Below, one piece after another: positions 1-20,383 of a stretch of DNA of 39,139 nt. Position 1 is the stretch's first letter, and every line of letters begins with the position of its first letter. The position numbers and the translations under genes are program-made. Where the stretch lies: positions 7,551-46,689 of the forward strand of contig NZ_MSDF01000005.1 in the NCBI RefSeq assembly GCF_002022275.1. Reading direction: 5' to 3'. The notes under the pieces are model-generated. The model was not told the origin of the DNA. It did no database searches and saw only the letters and a program-made list of their open reading frames with translations. Origin of the DNA: Pseudomonas fluorescens (GTDB taxonomy: Bacteria > Pseudomonadota > Gammaproteobacteria > Pseudomonadales > Pseudomonadaceae).

Positions 1-20
1 CAAATAACGGATATGTACTC
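1..20 (-). repeat. Dispersed intergenic repeat, left-edge copy
   Basis: Read on the minus strand, the first 20 bases are GAGTACATATCCGTTATTTG. They share the 12-mer GAGTACATATCC with a copy at the right edge of the window. The repeat overlaps the last visible codons of the amidase. I recall this GAGTACATATCC...GGTAACGGC element as frequent downstream of genes in the P. fluorescens group. Its copy number here cannot be checked from the window. Confidence 0.6.
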
Positions 21-788
21 ACTCAACCCCCGATACCGATCATTCAACGCATACAAAATCGCGCAAGTCTCGGCGTCCAAAAAACCGCAATAATCCCGAC
101 TGCGAAAGTGCATCTGAAACGCCCGAGTCCGCTGCTCAAACGCCTGACGATTCGACGCGGCCTTATACCCATACCGCTGAAACGCCCGCTCCACCTCAAC
201 CTCCGGCGGCAACCCCAGACAAAACCGCCGCTGATACATCGCCCGCGTGGCCTCATCAAACCAGGCCCCAACCCCCGCCTCATGCAAACACCGCCACGGC
301 AGCCGAGGCCCCGGATCACTCTTGCGCCAATACGCCACATCCGAATGCCCAAGAACGTCCGTCGGCCCAATCTGCGGATACCGACCCAACACATCACGAA
401 CCAACGCCACCAGCACCTCCACCTGCGCCTGCCCATACGCCGGAAACGTAAACACCCCAGCGTCATCCCGCGCCAGGTTAACGATCTCCACACCAATCGA
501 GCGGCTATTGAGGTTATCCCGCCCAGCCCAATAGCTCACCCCGGCATGCCAGGCGCGCTTGTCCTCATCCACCAGGCGAAACACCCGCAGCTCGTCATAC
601 CCCCGCGTACGGTAACCAGGCTCGTCAGGGTCGGGCAGCAAGTAATGCGCGCTGACGCCATGTCGGGTCAGGGTATGCAAAGACGACGCAAACGGCGCCG
701 CGGTGTAATGCAGGATCACCTGACGCACGGGCTCGCCGTTGCGTTCGTTGAAATCCTGGGCGGGGAAACTGCTGTCAATCACCAACAT
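1..788 (-). CDS. ampDh3: N-acetylmuramoyl-L-alanine amidase, AmpDh3-like (3' end cut by window edge)
   Basis: The 262 visible codons encode a zinc amidase that cleaves the bond between N-acetylmuramic acid and L-alanine in peptidoglycan or muropeptides. The amidase_2 domain spans about residues 20-165. Zinc ligands fit His27 (in HYTA), His148 (in GHSD) and Asp158 (in KSDPG), with Glu101 (in GVEIVN) as the likely catalytic acid. A peptidoglycan-binding-like helical domain follows at about 185-255. No signal peptide is visible, as in the AmpDh3 I recall from P. aeruginosa, which it resembles throughout. The ATG at 788-786 follows AAAAGGA at a good distance. No stop occurs before the edge. The last visible residues, after ILYALNDRYR, come from a dispersed repeat (see findings). 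The family is known from AmpC beta-lactamase induction and cell-wall recycling; the name is by homology. Confidence 0.85.
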   Translation of the reverse strand, partial: MLVIDSSFPAQDFNERNGEPVRQVILHYTAAPFASSLHTLTRHGVSAHYLLPDPDEPGYRTRGYDELRVFRLVDEDKRAWHAGVSYWAGRDNLNSRSIGVEIVNLARDDAGVFTFPAYGQAQVEVLVALVRDVLGRYPQIGPTDVLGHSDVAYWRKSDPGPRLPWRCLHEAGVGAWFDEATRAMYQRRFCLGLPPEVEVERAFQRYGYKAASNRQAFEQRTRAFQMHFRSRDYCGFLDAETCAILYALNDRYRGLSEYISVI

Positions 789-838
789 AAGTGCTGTCCT
801 TTTCAATCCAGGCCAACTCATTCGGCCCGTTCAAACGC

Positions 839-888
839 AAAAAAATTACCGCCATCCTGAGGTGTTCAATCTCGGGAGGGCGGTAATT
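839..888 (-). terminator. Intrinsic terminator downstream of dsbS
   Basis: The arms AATTACCGCC (844-853) and GGCGGTAATT (879-888) pair perfectly. The inner stretch (855-861 with 871-877) extends the stem, with a 9-nt loop. On the minus strand the hairpin is followed by seven T (complement of 839-845). It lies just after the dsbS stop, so it should end the dsbR-dsbS transcript before the amidase gene. Confidence 0.85.
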
Positions 889-911
889 ATTTAGGACGTG
901 AAAAGAACGAA

Positions 912-2234
912 TCAGCGGCGCAACGGCATGCCCAGGTCAACCCGCAAGCCGTCCGGCTGGCTGTCGAACTTCAACGAGCAAGAGCAGCGCTGTACGATCG
1001 CCTGGACAATCGCCAACCCGAGCCCGCACCCCTCGCTGCTGCCATTGCGCCAGAAACGCTGGGTCAGGTGTTGCATGTCCTCGCTGGAGATCTGCTTGCC
1101 ATGGTCGCGCACGCGGAACACCACATTGTCGGTGCCCGTGAACACACTCAGCTCCACACGAGTGTCCGCCGGCGTATGGCGCAAGGCGTTATCCAGCAGG
1201 TTACGCAGGGCCGCAACGGCCAGGCCCACGGGCATTTCCACCGGCATGGCTGACAGGTTGGCGGGCAGGATCAGGTCGATGCGCGAGTTATCACCCGCAT
1301 TGGCATCCTGAATCGCCAACCGCGCCACTTGCTCGGCGCTGGAGTGCATGCCGTCGTCAAACGACAGGTTGCCCTCGACCCGCGCCAGCAACAGCAATTG
1401 CTCCAGCGTGCGGTGCAAGCGGTCGGCGCCCTCCTCGGCGTGGGCCAGGGACTGGTCGCGCGCCGCGCCGTCGGTCATGCGCGCCACTTGCAGGTGGGTC
1501 TTGATCGCCGTCAGCGGGCTGCGCAGTTCATGGGCAGCGTCACCGGTGAGACGACGCTCGCGCTCAATAGTCTTGGCGATGCGCTGTAAAAGCTGGTTCT
1601 GGGTGTCGAGCAGCGGTTTCAGCTCGCTGGGCAGCGGGTGGATCTGCAACGGTTCGAGGGAATCGGCACTGCGGCGCATCAACGCGTCACGCATGCGGTT
1701 GAGCGGCACCAGGCTCTGGCCGATGCCCAACCACAGCAGGCACAGGCAACCGAGCAATGCCACGCCCACCGGCACCGACGCCGCCAAGAGGATCGACAGG
1801 TTCAGCGCCTCGCGCTCGACCTGGCGGTCGGCGGTGGTGATCAGCAAGTCGCCTCGGGACAAGGTGAAACTGCGCCAACCCACGCCGTCGATCATCTGGT
1901 CGCGAAAGCCACTTTTGCGCGACTCCAGGCCTTCATCCGGGGTGGTATGGCTGCGCGCGAGAATTTCCCCGCGCAAGGAGCTGACCTGACAAGCCATGCC
2001 CCCCGGCACATTCAACTGCTCGGTGCGCAAATGCGTGGTGCTGCTCATACTGGCAAGGCCCGGCATCTGCTCGGTCAGCCCCGCCACCATGCGCGCCGAT
2101 GCCACCAGCCGCTGGTCGAGGGAAAACATCATCTGGTTGCGCAGATCGTTGAGCATCCAGGCTGCCGCCAGGGCCCAGATCAGCACAAAAGCGGCGCCCA
2201 GCTTGAACGTCAGGCGCAGGCGCAGGCTCATCAC
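912..2234 (-). CDS. dsbS: Sensor histidine kinase, DsbS-like (copper/thiol stress)
   Basis: This is a class I membrane histidine kinase of 440 residues. It has TM1 at about 9-28, a periplasmic domain at about 29-146, TM2 at about 147-171, HAMP at about 172-225, and a dimerisation domain with phospho-acceptor His235 in HELRSPLTA. The ATPase has an N-box (LRNLLDNALRHT), a G1-type DHG and a CGLGLAIV G2 box. Its partner regulator lies directly upstream (GTG start overlaps the dsbR stop), and the divergent operon encodes DsbD/E/G proteins. This matches PA2480-PA2479 of P. aeruginosa, named DsbS/DsbR. From memory, Cu(I) sensing there uses Cys82 of DsbS; a single cysteine sits at residue 82 here (motif MACQV). 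An ATG at 2231 is an alternative start and would make this Cys81. Related PmrB/QseC kinases remain possible by sequence alone. Confidence 0.82.
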   Translation of the reverse strand: MMSLRLRLTFKLGAAFVLIWALAAAWMLNDLRNQMMFSLDQRLVASARMVAGLTEQMPGLASMSSTTHLRTEQLNVPGGMACQVSSLRGEILARSHTTPDEGLESRKSGFRDQMIDGVGWRSFTLSRGDLLITTADRQVEREALNLSILLAASVPVGVALLGCLCLLWLGIGQSLVPLNRMRDALMRRSADSLEPLQIHPLPSELKPLLDTQNQLLQRIAKTIERERRLTGDAAHELRSPLTAIKTHLQVARMTDGAARDQSLAHAEEGADRLHRTLEQLLLLARVEGNLSFDDGMHSSAEQVARLAIQDANAGDNSRIDLILPANLSAMPVEMPVGLAVAALRNLLDNALRHTPADTRVELSVFTGTDNVVFRVRDHGKQISSEDMQHLTQRFWRNGSSEGCGLGLAIVQAIVQRCSCSLKFDSQPDGLRVDLGMPLRR

Positions 2235-2926
2235 GAAACGGTTTCTCCCTCTTCAACAGCGCCGCCGTCAGCAGTGCCCAGGCGATAACCCAGGCCGCGC
2301 ACGGTCTCGACAATGCCGTTGCCTAATTTGCGCCGCAGGTGGTGGATATGTACGTTCAGCGCGTTGCTTTCCAGTTCATCATTGAAGCCGTAGACGCTGT
2401 CTTTGAGCTGTTCGCTGGACAGCACGCGCCCCTTGTTGTGCAACAGGGCTTGCAGCAGCGCCTGTTCCCGGCGGGACAAGTCCACCGGCTGGCCGCCGAG
2501 GAATGTCTCGCGGCTGCTCGGGTCGTAGGCCAGGCGGCCGTGCTCGATCAGGTTGACGCTGCGCCCGGCCACGCGCCGCAACAGGGTTTGCAGGCGGGCG
2601 GCGAGTTCGCGCAGGTCGAAGGGTTTGAGCAGGTAGTCGTCGGCACCGGCTTGCAGGCCGTCGACGCGGTTGGTCACCGAGTCGCGCGCGGTCAGGATCA
2701 GCACCGGAATTTCGAGGCCCTGGCTGCGCTGTTGTTGCAGCAGCTTGAGGCCGTCTTCATCGGGCAAACCGAGGTCGAGCACCATGATGTCGAACGTGGC
2801 GGCTTTAAGCATCGCCCGAGCGGCGCCGGCGCTGGCCACGCGCTCGACGGTAAAGCCCTGGGCGCTGAGGCCGGCCACAATGCCGCTGGCGATCAGTTCG
2901 TCGTCTTCACAGACCAGTACGTGCAT
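2231..2926 (-). CDS. dsbR: OmpR-family response regulator, DsbR-like
   Basis: The 231-residue protein has a receiver domain (1-118) with acidic residues E7-D8-D9, phospho-acceptor Asp51 (in LDLGLPD) and Lys101 (in LLKPFD). A C-terminal OmpR/PhoB winged helix (about 125-222) contains HIHHLRRKLG and the ETVRGLGYRL wing. The start ATG at 2926 is preceded on minus by AAGGGTTAACC. It is co-transcribed with dsbS (overlapping stop and start) and faces the dsbD-dsbE-dsbG operon across a 162-bp gap. It is therefore predicted to activate that operon, and possibly its own, by binding the 11-bp-spaced direct repeats in the gap. The name rests on homology and gene order with P. aeruginosa PA2479. Confidence 0.85.
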   Translation of the reverse strand: MHVLVCEDDELIASGIVAGLSAQGFTVERVASAGAARAMLKAATFDIMVLDLGLPDEDGLKLLQQQRSQGLEIPVLILTARDSVTNRVDGLQAGADDYLLKPFDLRELAARLQTLLRRVAGRSVNLIEHGRLAYDPSSRETFLGGQPVDLSRREQALLQALLHNKGRVLSSEQLKDSVYGFNDELESNALNVHIHHLRRKLGNGIVETVRGLGYRLGTADGGAVEEGETVS

Positions 2927-2968
2927 GGTTAACCCTTCATGAAAGATGGGGGAATTAAAGGTGCCGCC

Positions 2969-2984
2969 GATTAAGCGCAGATTA
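2969..2984. promoter_or_regulatory. Candidate DsbR half-site pair (GATTA direct repeat, 11-bp period)
   Basis: GATTA at 2969-2973 and again at 2980-2984 are spaced exactly 11 bp, one helical turn. That is the usual layout of an OmpR-family direct-repeat site. They sit 43-58 bp upstream of the dsbR start and could serve the dsbRS promoter. This is inference from spacing only. Confidence 0.4.
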
Positions 2985-3021
2985 TGCCGCTAAAACCGGC
3001 CCGCACCCTCTAGAATAGCCG

Positions 3022-3040
3022 CGGTTAATCATCGGTTAAT
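3022..3040 (+). promoter_or_regulatory. Candidate DsbR box: CGGTTAAT direct repeat upstream of dsbD
   Basis: An exact 8-bp direct repeat, CGGTTAAT-cat-CGGTTAAT, has an 11-bp period. It resembles the TTAA-containing direct repeats bound by PmrA/QseB-type regulators. It lies 49-67 bp upstream of the dsbD ATG, where an activator site would be expected. The factor (DsbR) is inferred from position. Confidence 0.6.
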
Positions 3041-3088
3041 AAACGCCACACATTGTGTGCCTAACTTGCATCGAACTAAGGCTTGACC

Positions 3089-4816
3089 ATGCGGCATCTG
3101 TTTACCTTTCTGCTGGTGTTGTTCGCAGGGTTTGCCCAGGCAGCGCCGGGTAATCCCTTTGAGACCAAACCCGATTTTCTGCCGGTGGGCAAAGCCTTCA
3201 CGTTTACCTCCGAGCGTCTTGAAAGCGGTGAAACCCAGCTGTATTGGCAGATTGCCGACGGATATTACCTGTATCAGCAACGCCTGAAGTTCGACGGCCT
3301 CGCGCAAAAACCGGCATTGCCTGAGGGCGAAGCCCATAGCGACGAGTTCTTCGGCGAGCAACAGGTGTATCGCCAGGGCCTGGAAGTGAAGATTCCAGCG
3401 GGTGCCACCGGCCAGGTCAAGCTGGGCTGGCAAGGCTGCGCCGACGCGGGCCTGTGCTACCCACCGCAGTCGATCACCGTGGATCTGGGCGGTAACCCGG
3501 CCGTTGCGGCGACCGCGCAAGCCCAGGACCAAAGCCTGGCCAGCGGCCTGCAGCAACGCAGCCTGGGTTGGAGCCTGCTGGTGTTCTTTGGCTTGGGTCT
3601 GTTGCTCGCATTTGCGCCGTGTTCGCTGCCGATGCTGCCGATCCTTGCAGGTCTGGTGGTAGGCAGTGGCGCCAGCCCGCGTCGCGGTTTTGCCCTGGCC
3701 AGCAGCTATGTCGTGTGCATGGCGCTGGTGTATGCGGCGCTTGGCGTATTGGCCGCGCTGCTCGGCGGCAACCTCGCCGCGCTGCTGCAAACGCCCTGGA
3801 TTCTGGGCAGTTTCGCTGCACTCTTTGTCATCCTCGCCCTGCCGATGTTCGGTTTCTTTGAACTGCAATTGCCGGCCTTCCTGCGCGACCGCCTGGACAA
3901 CGTCAGCCGTCAACAAAGCGGTGGCAGCCTGGTAGGTGCAGGCGTTCTTGGCGCCTTGTCCGGCTTGCTGGTGGGCCCGTGCATGACCGCGCCACTGGCT
4001 GGCGCGCTGCTCTATATCGCGCAAAGCGGCAATGCACTGCACGGCGGCCTGATCCTGTTTGCCATGGGCATCGGCATCGGTATCCCGCTGTTGTTGCTGG
4101 TGACCGTGGGCAATCGCTTCCTGCCCAAGCCAGGCACCTGGATGAACGTGCTCAAGGGCATCTTCGGCTTCCTGTTCCTTGGCACTGCCGTGTTGATGAT
4201 TCGCCCGGTCGTGGATGCAAGCCTGTGGATCGGCCTGTGGGGCGCCCTCGCGCTGGTGATGGCTTACTGCGGTTGGACGCTGGCCCGCGAATACGGCCTG
4301 GCTGCCAAAGTGTTCGGCGCCGGTTCGCTGGTGCTCGGCCTGTGGGGCGCGGTGCTGGTAGTCGGCGCGGCGGGTGGCAGCGACGACCTGTGGCAACCGT
4401 TGAAGGTCTACGGCGGCGCCAATACTGCCGCTGCGCCGAGCGCCCACGACGCCTTCATGACCATCAACGACCCGGCCGTACTGCAAAGCCAGCTCGACAG
4501 CGCCAAGGCCCAGGGCCAATGGGTGCTGGTGGACTACTACGCCGACTGGTGCGTGTCGTGCAAGATCATGGAAAAACAGGTGTTCGGCAAACCCGACGTG
4601 ATGGACGCCCTCAAAGACGTGCGCCTGCTGCGCCTGGACGTCACCGCCGACAACGCCGCCAGCCGCGAATTGCTCGGGCGCTACAAAGTGCCGGGGCCAC
4701 CGAGCTTCGTGTGGATCGGCCCGGACGGTGAAGAACGTCGCGCCCAGCGCATTACCGGCGAAGTGGATGCCGAAGCCTTCCTGCAACGCTGGACCCAAAC
4801 CCGGGACGCGCGCTGA
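3089..4816 (+). CDS. dsbD: Thiol:disulfide interchange protein DsbD (DsbD2 type)
   Basis: DsbD carries electrons from cytoplasmic thioredoxin across the inner membrane to periplasmic thiol proteins. All three modules are present in 575 residues: a signal peptide (about 1-19), the N-terminal alpha domain with Cys117 and Cys123 (GCADAGLCYPP), an eight-helix membrane beta domain (about 160-425) with Cys178 (FAPCSLPM) and Cys298 (GPCMTAP), and a C-terminal thioredoxin domain with CVSC at 488-491. The ATG at 3089 is chosen over a TTG at 3083 because AAGG at 3078-3081 is correctly spaced only for the ATG and the signal peptide then begins normally. The gene heads dsbD-dsbE-dsbG; its TGA overlaps the next ATG. 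It is the counterpart of PA2478, a second DsbD besides the housekeeping copy usual in pseudomonads. Confidence 0.92.
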   Translation: MRHLFTFLLVLFAGFAQAAPGNPFETKPDFLPVGKAFTFTSERLESGETQLYWQIADGYYLYQQRLKFDGLAQKPALPEGEAHSDEFFGEQQVYRQGLEVKIPAGATGQVKLGWQGCADAGLCYPPQSITVDLGGNPAVAATAQAQDQSLASGLQQRSLGWSLLVFFGLGLLLAFAPCSLPMLPILAGLVVGSGASPRRGFALASSYVVCMALVYAALGVLAALLGGNLAALLQTPWILGSFAALFVILALPMFGFFELQLPAFLRDRLDNVSRQQSGGSLVGAGVLGALSGLLVGPCMTAPLAGALLYIAQSGNALHGGLILFAMGIGIGIPLLLLVTVGNRFLPKPGTWMNVLKGIFGFLFLGTAVLMIRPVVDASLWIGLWGALALVMAYCGWTLAREYGLAAKVFGAGSLVLGLWGAVLVVGAAGGSDDLWQPLKVYGGANTAAAPSAHDAFMTINDPAVLQSQLDSAKAQGQWVLVDYYADWCVSCKIMEKQVFGKPDVMDALKDVRLLRLDVTADNAASRELLGRYKVPGPPSFVWIGPDGEERRAQRITGEVDAEAFLQRWTQTRDAR

Positions 4817-5661
4817 TGCTGACCCTGACCATCGGTACCTTTGCCATCGCCCTGAACCATATCCTGCTGATCGGCGCGCTGATTCTCGCCACCCTGGTGG
4901 GCTGGCGTGTGGCCAAGCGTGGCGGTGAGAACCCGGAATCGGTGCTGTTCAGCCTGTTCTTGCTGGGCATGCTGGTGGCGCGCGTCAGCTTTGTATTGAT
5001 GTACTGGAGCGATTACCGCCACGACCCACTGCAGATGGTCGACCTGCGCGACGGTGGTTTCCTCGCCTGGCCCGGCGTGATCGCGCTGATACTCGGCGCC
5101 CTGCTGTACGGCTGGCGGCGCCCCGCCCTGCGCACGCCGCTGGGCGCCGGGGTGGTCACCGGCCTGGTGTTCTGGGGGCTGACCAGTGTGTCCCTGAGCC
5201 TGTACGACAAGGGCGCGCAACTGCCGGATATCACCCTGCGCAACGCCAATGGCGACGTGGTGCAACTGGCCGACTACAAAGGCGGCCCGCTGGTGATCAA
5301 CCTCTGGGCCACCTGGTGCCCGCCGTGCCGTCGCGAAATGCCGGTGCTGGAGCGCGCGCAGCATCAACGCCCGGACGTGACCTTCCTGTTCGTCAACCAG
5401 GCCGAAAGCATGCAAAGCGTCAGCACGTTCCTCGCGACCCAGGGCCTGACCCTCGACAACGTGCTGTTTGACGCCAGCGGCCGCCTCGGCCAGGCCGTGG
5501 GCTCCATGGCGCTGCCGACCACGCTGTTCTATCAAGCCGACGGGCGTCTGATCAACAGCCACTTGGGTGAACTGTCCCAAGCCAGCCTGGCCCGCGCCAT
5601 GGAACCCTTCGATACTGCCCCTGCAAGGAAACCGACATGCCAAGCCTCCGCCACCTGCTGA
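4816..5661 (+). CDS. dsbE: Membrane-anchored TlpA/DsbE-like thioredoxin with N-terminal Lgt-like domain
   Basis: The 281-residue protein has two parts. Residues 1-125 form about four membrane segments and resemble prolipoprotein diacylglyceryl transferase (Lgt), notably the stretch 50-92 around GMLVARVSFVLMYW and DGGFLAWPGV. The usual Lgt HGG motif is replaced by WPG. Residues 133-270 are a periplasmic thioredoxin-fold domain with CPPC at 168-171 (WATWCPPCRREMP), typical of TlpA/ResA/DsbE reductases, and the cis-proline region ALPTT. It is presumably reduced by DsbD from the overlapping gene (TGATG). The gene overlaps dsbG by 25 bp at its 3' end. The counterpart in P. aeruginosa is PA2477. 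Whether the Lgt-like part does anything beyond anchoring cannot be told. Confidence 0.85.
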   Translation: MLTLTIGTFAIALNHILLIGALILATLVGWRVAKRGGENPESVLFSLFLLGMLVARVSFVLMYWSDYRHDPLQMVDLRDGGFLAWPGVIALILGALLYGWRRPALRTPLGAGVVTGLVFWGLTSVSLSLYDKGAQLPDITLRNANGDVVQLADYKGGPLVINLWATWCPPCRREMPVLERAQHQRPDVTFLFVNQAESMQSVSTFLATQGLTLDNVLFDASGRLGQAVGSMALPTTLFYQADGRLINSHLGELSQASLARAMEPFDTAPARKPTCQASATC

Positions 5662-6398
5662 CCCTGCTGCCACTGACGCTGGCGGCCACGCTGGCCCACG
5701 CTGAAGACTGGCCGGCACCGATCAAACAGATCGAGGCCAAAGGCGCAAAAATCCTCGGCAAATTCGACGCCCCCAGCGGCCTTACCGGGTATGCAGCGCA
5801 ATACCAGAACCGCGGTATGGCCCTGTACCTGACCGCCGACGGCAAAAGCGTGATCGCCGGCAACCTGTACGACGCCCAGGGCACTGACCTGAGCAGCGCA
5901 CCGCTGGAAAAACTGGTGTACGCGCCGATGGCCAAGGAAGTCTGGGCCAAGATGGAACACAGCAACTGGATTCAGGACGGCGATAAAAACGCACCGCGCA
6001 TCGTCTACCTGTTCAGTGACCCCAACTGCCCGTACTGCAACATGTTCTGGGAGCAGGCGCGGCCGTGGGTCAAGGCCGGCAAGGTGCAGTTGCGCCACAT
6101 CATGGTCGGGATCATCCGTGAGGACAGCCCGGGCAAATCCGCCGCACTGTTCGCCGCCCAGGACCCGCAGAAAGCCCTGGAAGAACACGAAGCCGCCGGC
6201 AAGGGCAGCAAATTGCAGGCGCTGGACAAGATCCCGGCGGATATCGAAGCCAAGCTCGATGCAAATATGAAGTTGATGGAAGAGCTGGAATTGTCGGCGA
6301 CGCCAGCGATTTTCTATCTGGATGACAAGGGTGGGTTGCAGCAACAGCAAGGGGCACCGTCGCCGGAGAAGTTGTCCAAGATTCTTGGGCCGAAATAA
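5637..6398 (+). CDS. dsbG: Thiol:disulfide interchange protein DsbG
   Basis: A periplasmic disulfide isomerase or sulfenic-acid reductase of the DsbC/DsbG family, 253 residues. It has a signal peptide (about 1-22, ending AHA), an N-terminal dimerisation domain (about 23-95) and a thioredoxin domain with CPYC at 131-134 (SDPNCPYC) and the cis-Pro loop SATPAIF. The CPYC motif and the single active-site cysteine pair fit DsbG. ATG 5637 follows AAGGAA at 5624-5629 and lies inside the end of dsbE, so translation is probably coupled. It is kept reduced by DsbD and belongs to the DsbR-controlled operon by position. A REPIN follows instead of a clear terminator. Confidence 0.9.
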   Translation: MPSLRHLLTLLPLTLAATLAHAEDWPAPIKQIEAKGAKILGKFDAPSGLTGYAAQYQNRGMALYLTADGKSVIAGNLYDAQGTDLSSAPLEKLVYAPMAKEVWAKMEHSNWIQDGDKNAPRIVYLFSDPNCPYCNMFWEQARPWVKAGKVQLRHIMVGIIREDSPGKSAALFAAQDPQKALEEHEAAGKGSKLQALDKIPADIEAKLDANMKLMEELELSATPAIFYLDDKGGLQQQQGAPSPEKLSKILGPK

Positions 6399-6410
6399 GC
6401 GGCGCCTGGG

Positions 6411-6496
6411 CTGACGCCATCGCGGGCAAGCCCGCTCCCACCTTTTGAACTGTGAATACATTCAAATGTGGGAGCTGGCTTGCCTGCGATGAGGCC
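6411..6496. repeat. REPIN: inverted pair of REP sequences
   Basis: Two REP copies face each other. The left arm runs from GACGCCATCGCGGGC to GCTCCCACC (6413-6442); the right arm runs from TGTGGGAGCTGG to TGCGATGAGG (about 6467-6494). They are separated by an AT-richer spacer. The pair lies between the convergent ends of dsbG and pvdL and could stabilise or end both transcripts. The same REP family recurs at about 21124 and 30226. Confidence 0.85.
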
Positions 6497-6513
6497 CTGA
6501 CAGCCACTGAAGA

Positions 6514-19413
<12,900 letters not shown>

Positions 19414-19441
19414 GGGGTTCCTGCCTGAAATCGGCTTACGG

Positions 19442-19465
19442 TAAATTCGGAAAGAGTGGTGGCGT
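19442..19465 (+). promoter_or_regulatory. PvdS-type motif (TAAAT-N16-CGT), antisense to pvdG
   Basis: TAAAT at 19442-19446 and CGT at 19463-19465 are exactly 16 bp apart, matching the iron-starvation promoter pattern. The motif points plus-ward from the pvdL-pvdG gap into the antisense strand of pvdG. About one such match is expected by chance in a window of this size, so its role is doubtful. Confidence 0.25.
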
Positions 19466-20218
19466 TCAGCCGGCGACCCGCTGCCGCGCCGCGCCAGTGC
19501 GCCAGCGGGCCAGGTGTTCGTCGGCATAGCGGCGCAGGCAGCGCAGCACAGCGCTTTCGTGCTGCACGAGGAAGAAGTGGTGACCGTCGAACATGTCCAG
19601 GGAAAAGCCGCTGGCGGCGTCGGCTTGCCAGTCGAGCAACTGGTCGGCGCGCACGCTGTCTTGCTTGCCGCCAAAAACGTGAATCGGCAGGCCCAAAGGC
19701 TCGCGTACGCCGTAAATGAAGCTGCCGCACAGCAGAAAATCGGCGCGCAGGATCGGCAGCATCAACTGCATCAATTCGGGGTTGGCCAAGGCCTCTTCAG
19801 CGGTGCCCTTCAGCTCGCGCAGTCGGGCGATGAGTTGCTCGTCGGTTTTTTCAATGGCGTATTCACTGACATCACGGCGCGCCGGGCCGGCGGTGCCGGA
19901 CGCAAATAACGCCAGTGGCGCGGGCACGCCACGCTCACGCAGGGCATGAACCAGCTCGAACGCCAACAAGCCACCCAGGCTGTGGCCGAACACGGCATAC
20001 GGGCCGTTCAGGTCATGGCTGATTTCGTCAGCGAGTTGCGCGGCCAAGGCCTTGATATCGCGCTGCAACGGCTCATCCATGCGCATGCCCCGCCCCGGCA
20101 ATTCCAGCGGGCACACCTGCAACCAGTCAGGCAAAGCCCGGCGCCAGCGTGCATACACCATGGCACTGGCGCCCGAATAGGGCAGGCAAAACAGGCGCAA
20201 TCGGGTTGGCGTACTCAT
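19466..20218 (-). CDS. pvdG: Type II thioesterase PvdG
   Basis: An alpha/beta-hydrolase of 250 residues in the stand-alone (type II) thioesterase family. These enzymes clear mis-primed carrier domains of NRPSs. Seen directly: the N-terminal [10 protein letters not shown] signature, the nucleophile Ser80 in GHSLGG, and the C-terminal FDGHHFFL histidine region. The length fits the family. It stands directly upstream of pvdL on the same strand with a 52-bp gap, in the same order as PA2425-PA2424. ATG 20218 has a GGAG about 11 bp upstream. Transcription probably starts from the PvdS-type motif at 20330-20353, giving a 5' leader of roughly 100 bases. Confidence 0.93.
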   Translation of the reverse strand: MSTPTRLRLFCLPYSGASAMVYARWRRALPDWLQVCPLELPGRGMRMDEPLQRDIKALAAQLADEISHDLNGPYAVFGHSLGGLLAFELVHALRERGVPAPLALFASGTAGPARRDVSEYAIEKTDEQLIARLRELKGTAEEALANPELMQLMLPILRADFLLCGSFIYGVREPLGLPIHVFGGKQDSVRADQLLDWQADAASGFSLDMFDGHHFFLVQHESAVLRCLRRYADEHLARWRTGAARQRVAG

Positions 20219-20329
20219 GGTGCGAGGACTCCAGACTGAAACACGCTGTGTGCACGATGAAAACCCATTTCGCCCTCCTGCGGGTGCTGATCCCTGGCCG
20301 TTTGCGCAACAGACCTGTCACCCAAGAGA

Positions 20330-20353
20330 ACGGACGGAGGCGCCAGATAATTA
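20330..20353 (-). promoter_or_regulatory. Probable PvdS (iron-starvation) promoter of pvdG-pvdL
   Basis: On the minus strand, CTAATT (with TAATT at 20353-20349) is followed 16 bp later by CGT (20332-20330). The fluorescent-pseudomonad consensus is CTAAAT-N16/17-CGT, so the -33 part differs by one base while the spacing is exact. It is correctly placed and oriented for pvdG-pvdL. Confidence 0.6.
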
Positions 20354-20367
20354 GTCGTCGGGGACGA

Positions 20368-20383
20368 GTGAGACGTCTCTCAC
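20368..20383. promoter_or_regulatory. Palindrome in the pvdG-pvdS intergenic region
   Basis: GTGAGA-CGTC-TCTCAC is a perfect 6-bp inverted repeat with a 4-bp spacer. It lies just upstream of the putative PvdS box for pvdG and 39 bp before the pvdS Fur box. It could be an operator for a further regulator. No known site was recognised. Confidence 0.35.

Noticed and set aside
108..860. A 250-codon open frame on plus, opposite the amidase
   Set aside because: Arg- and Pro-rich shadow; the minus frame shows the zinc-ligand motifs of an amidase.
3029..4798. A 589-codon open frame on minus, opposite dsbD
   Set aside because: Gln-, His- and Ala-rich shadow; DsbD on plus has signal peptide, membrane helices and all cysteine motifs.
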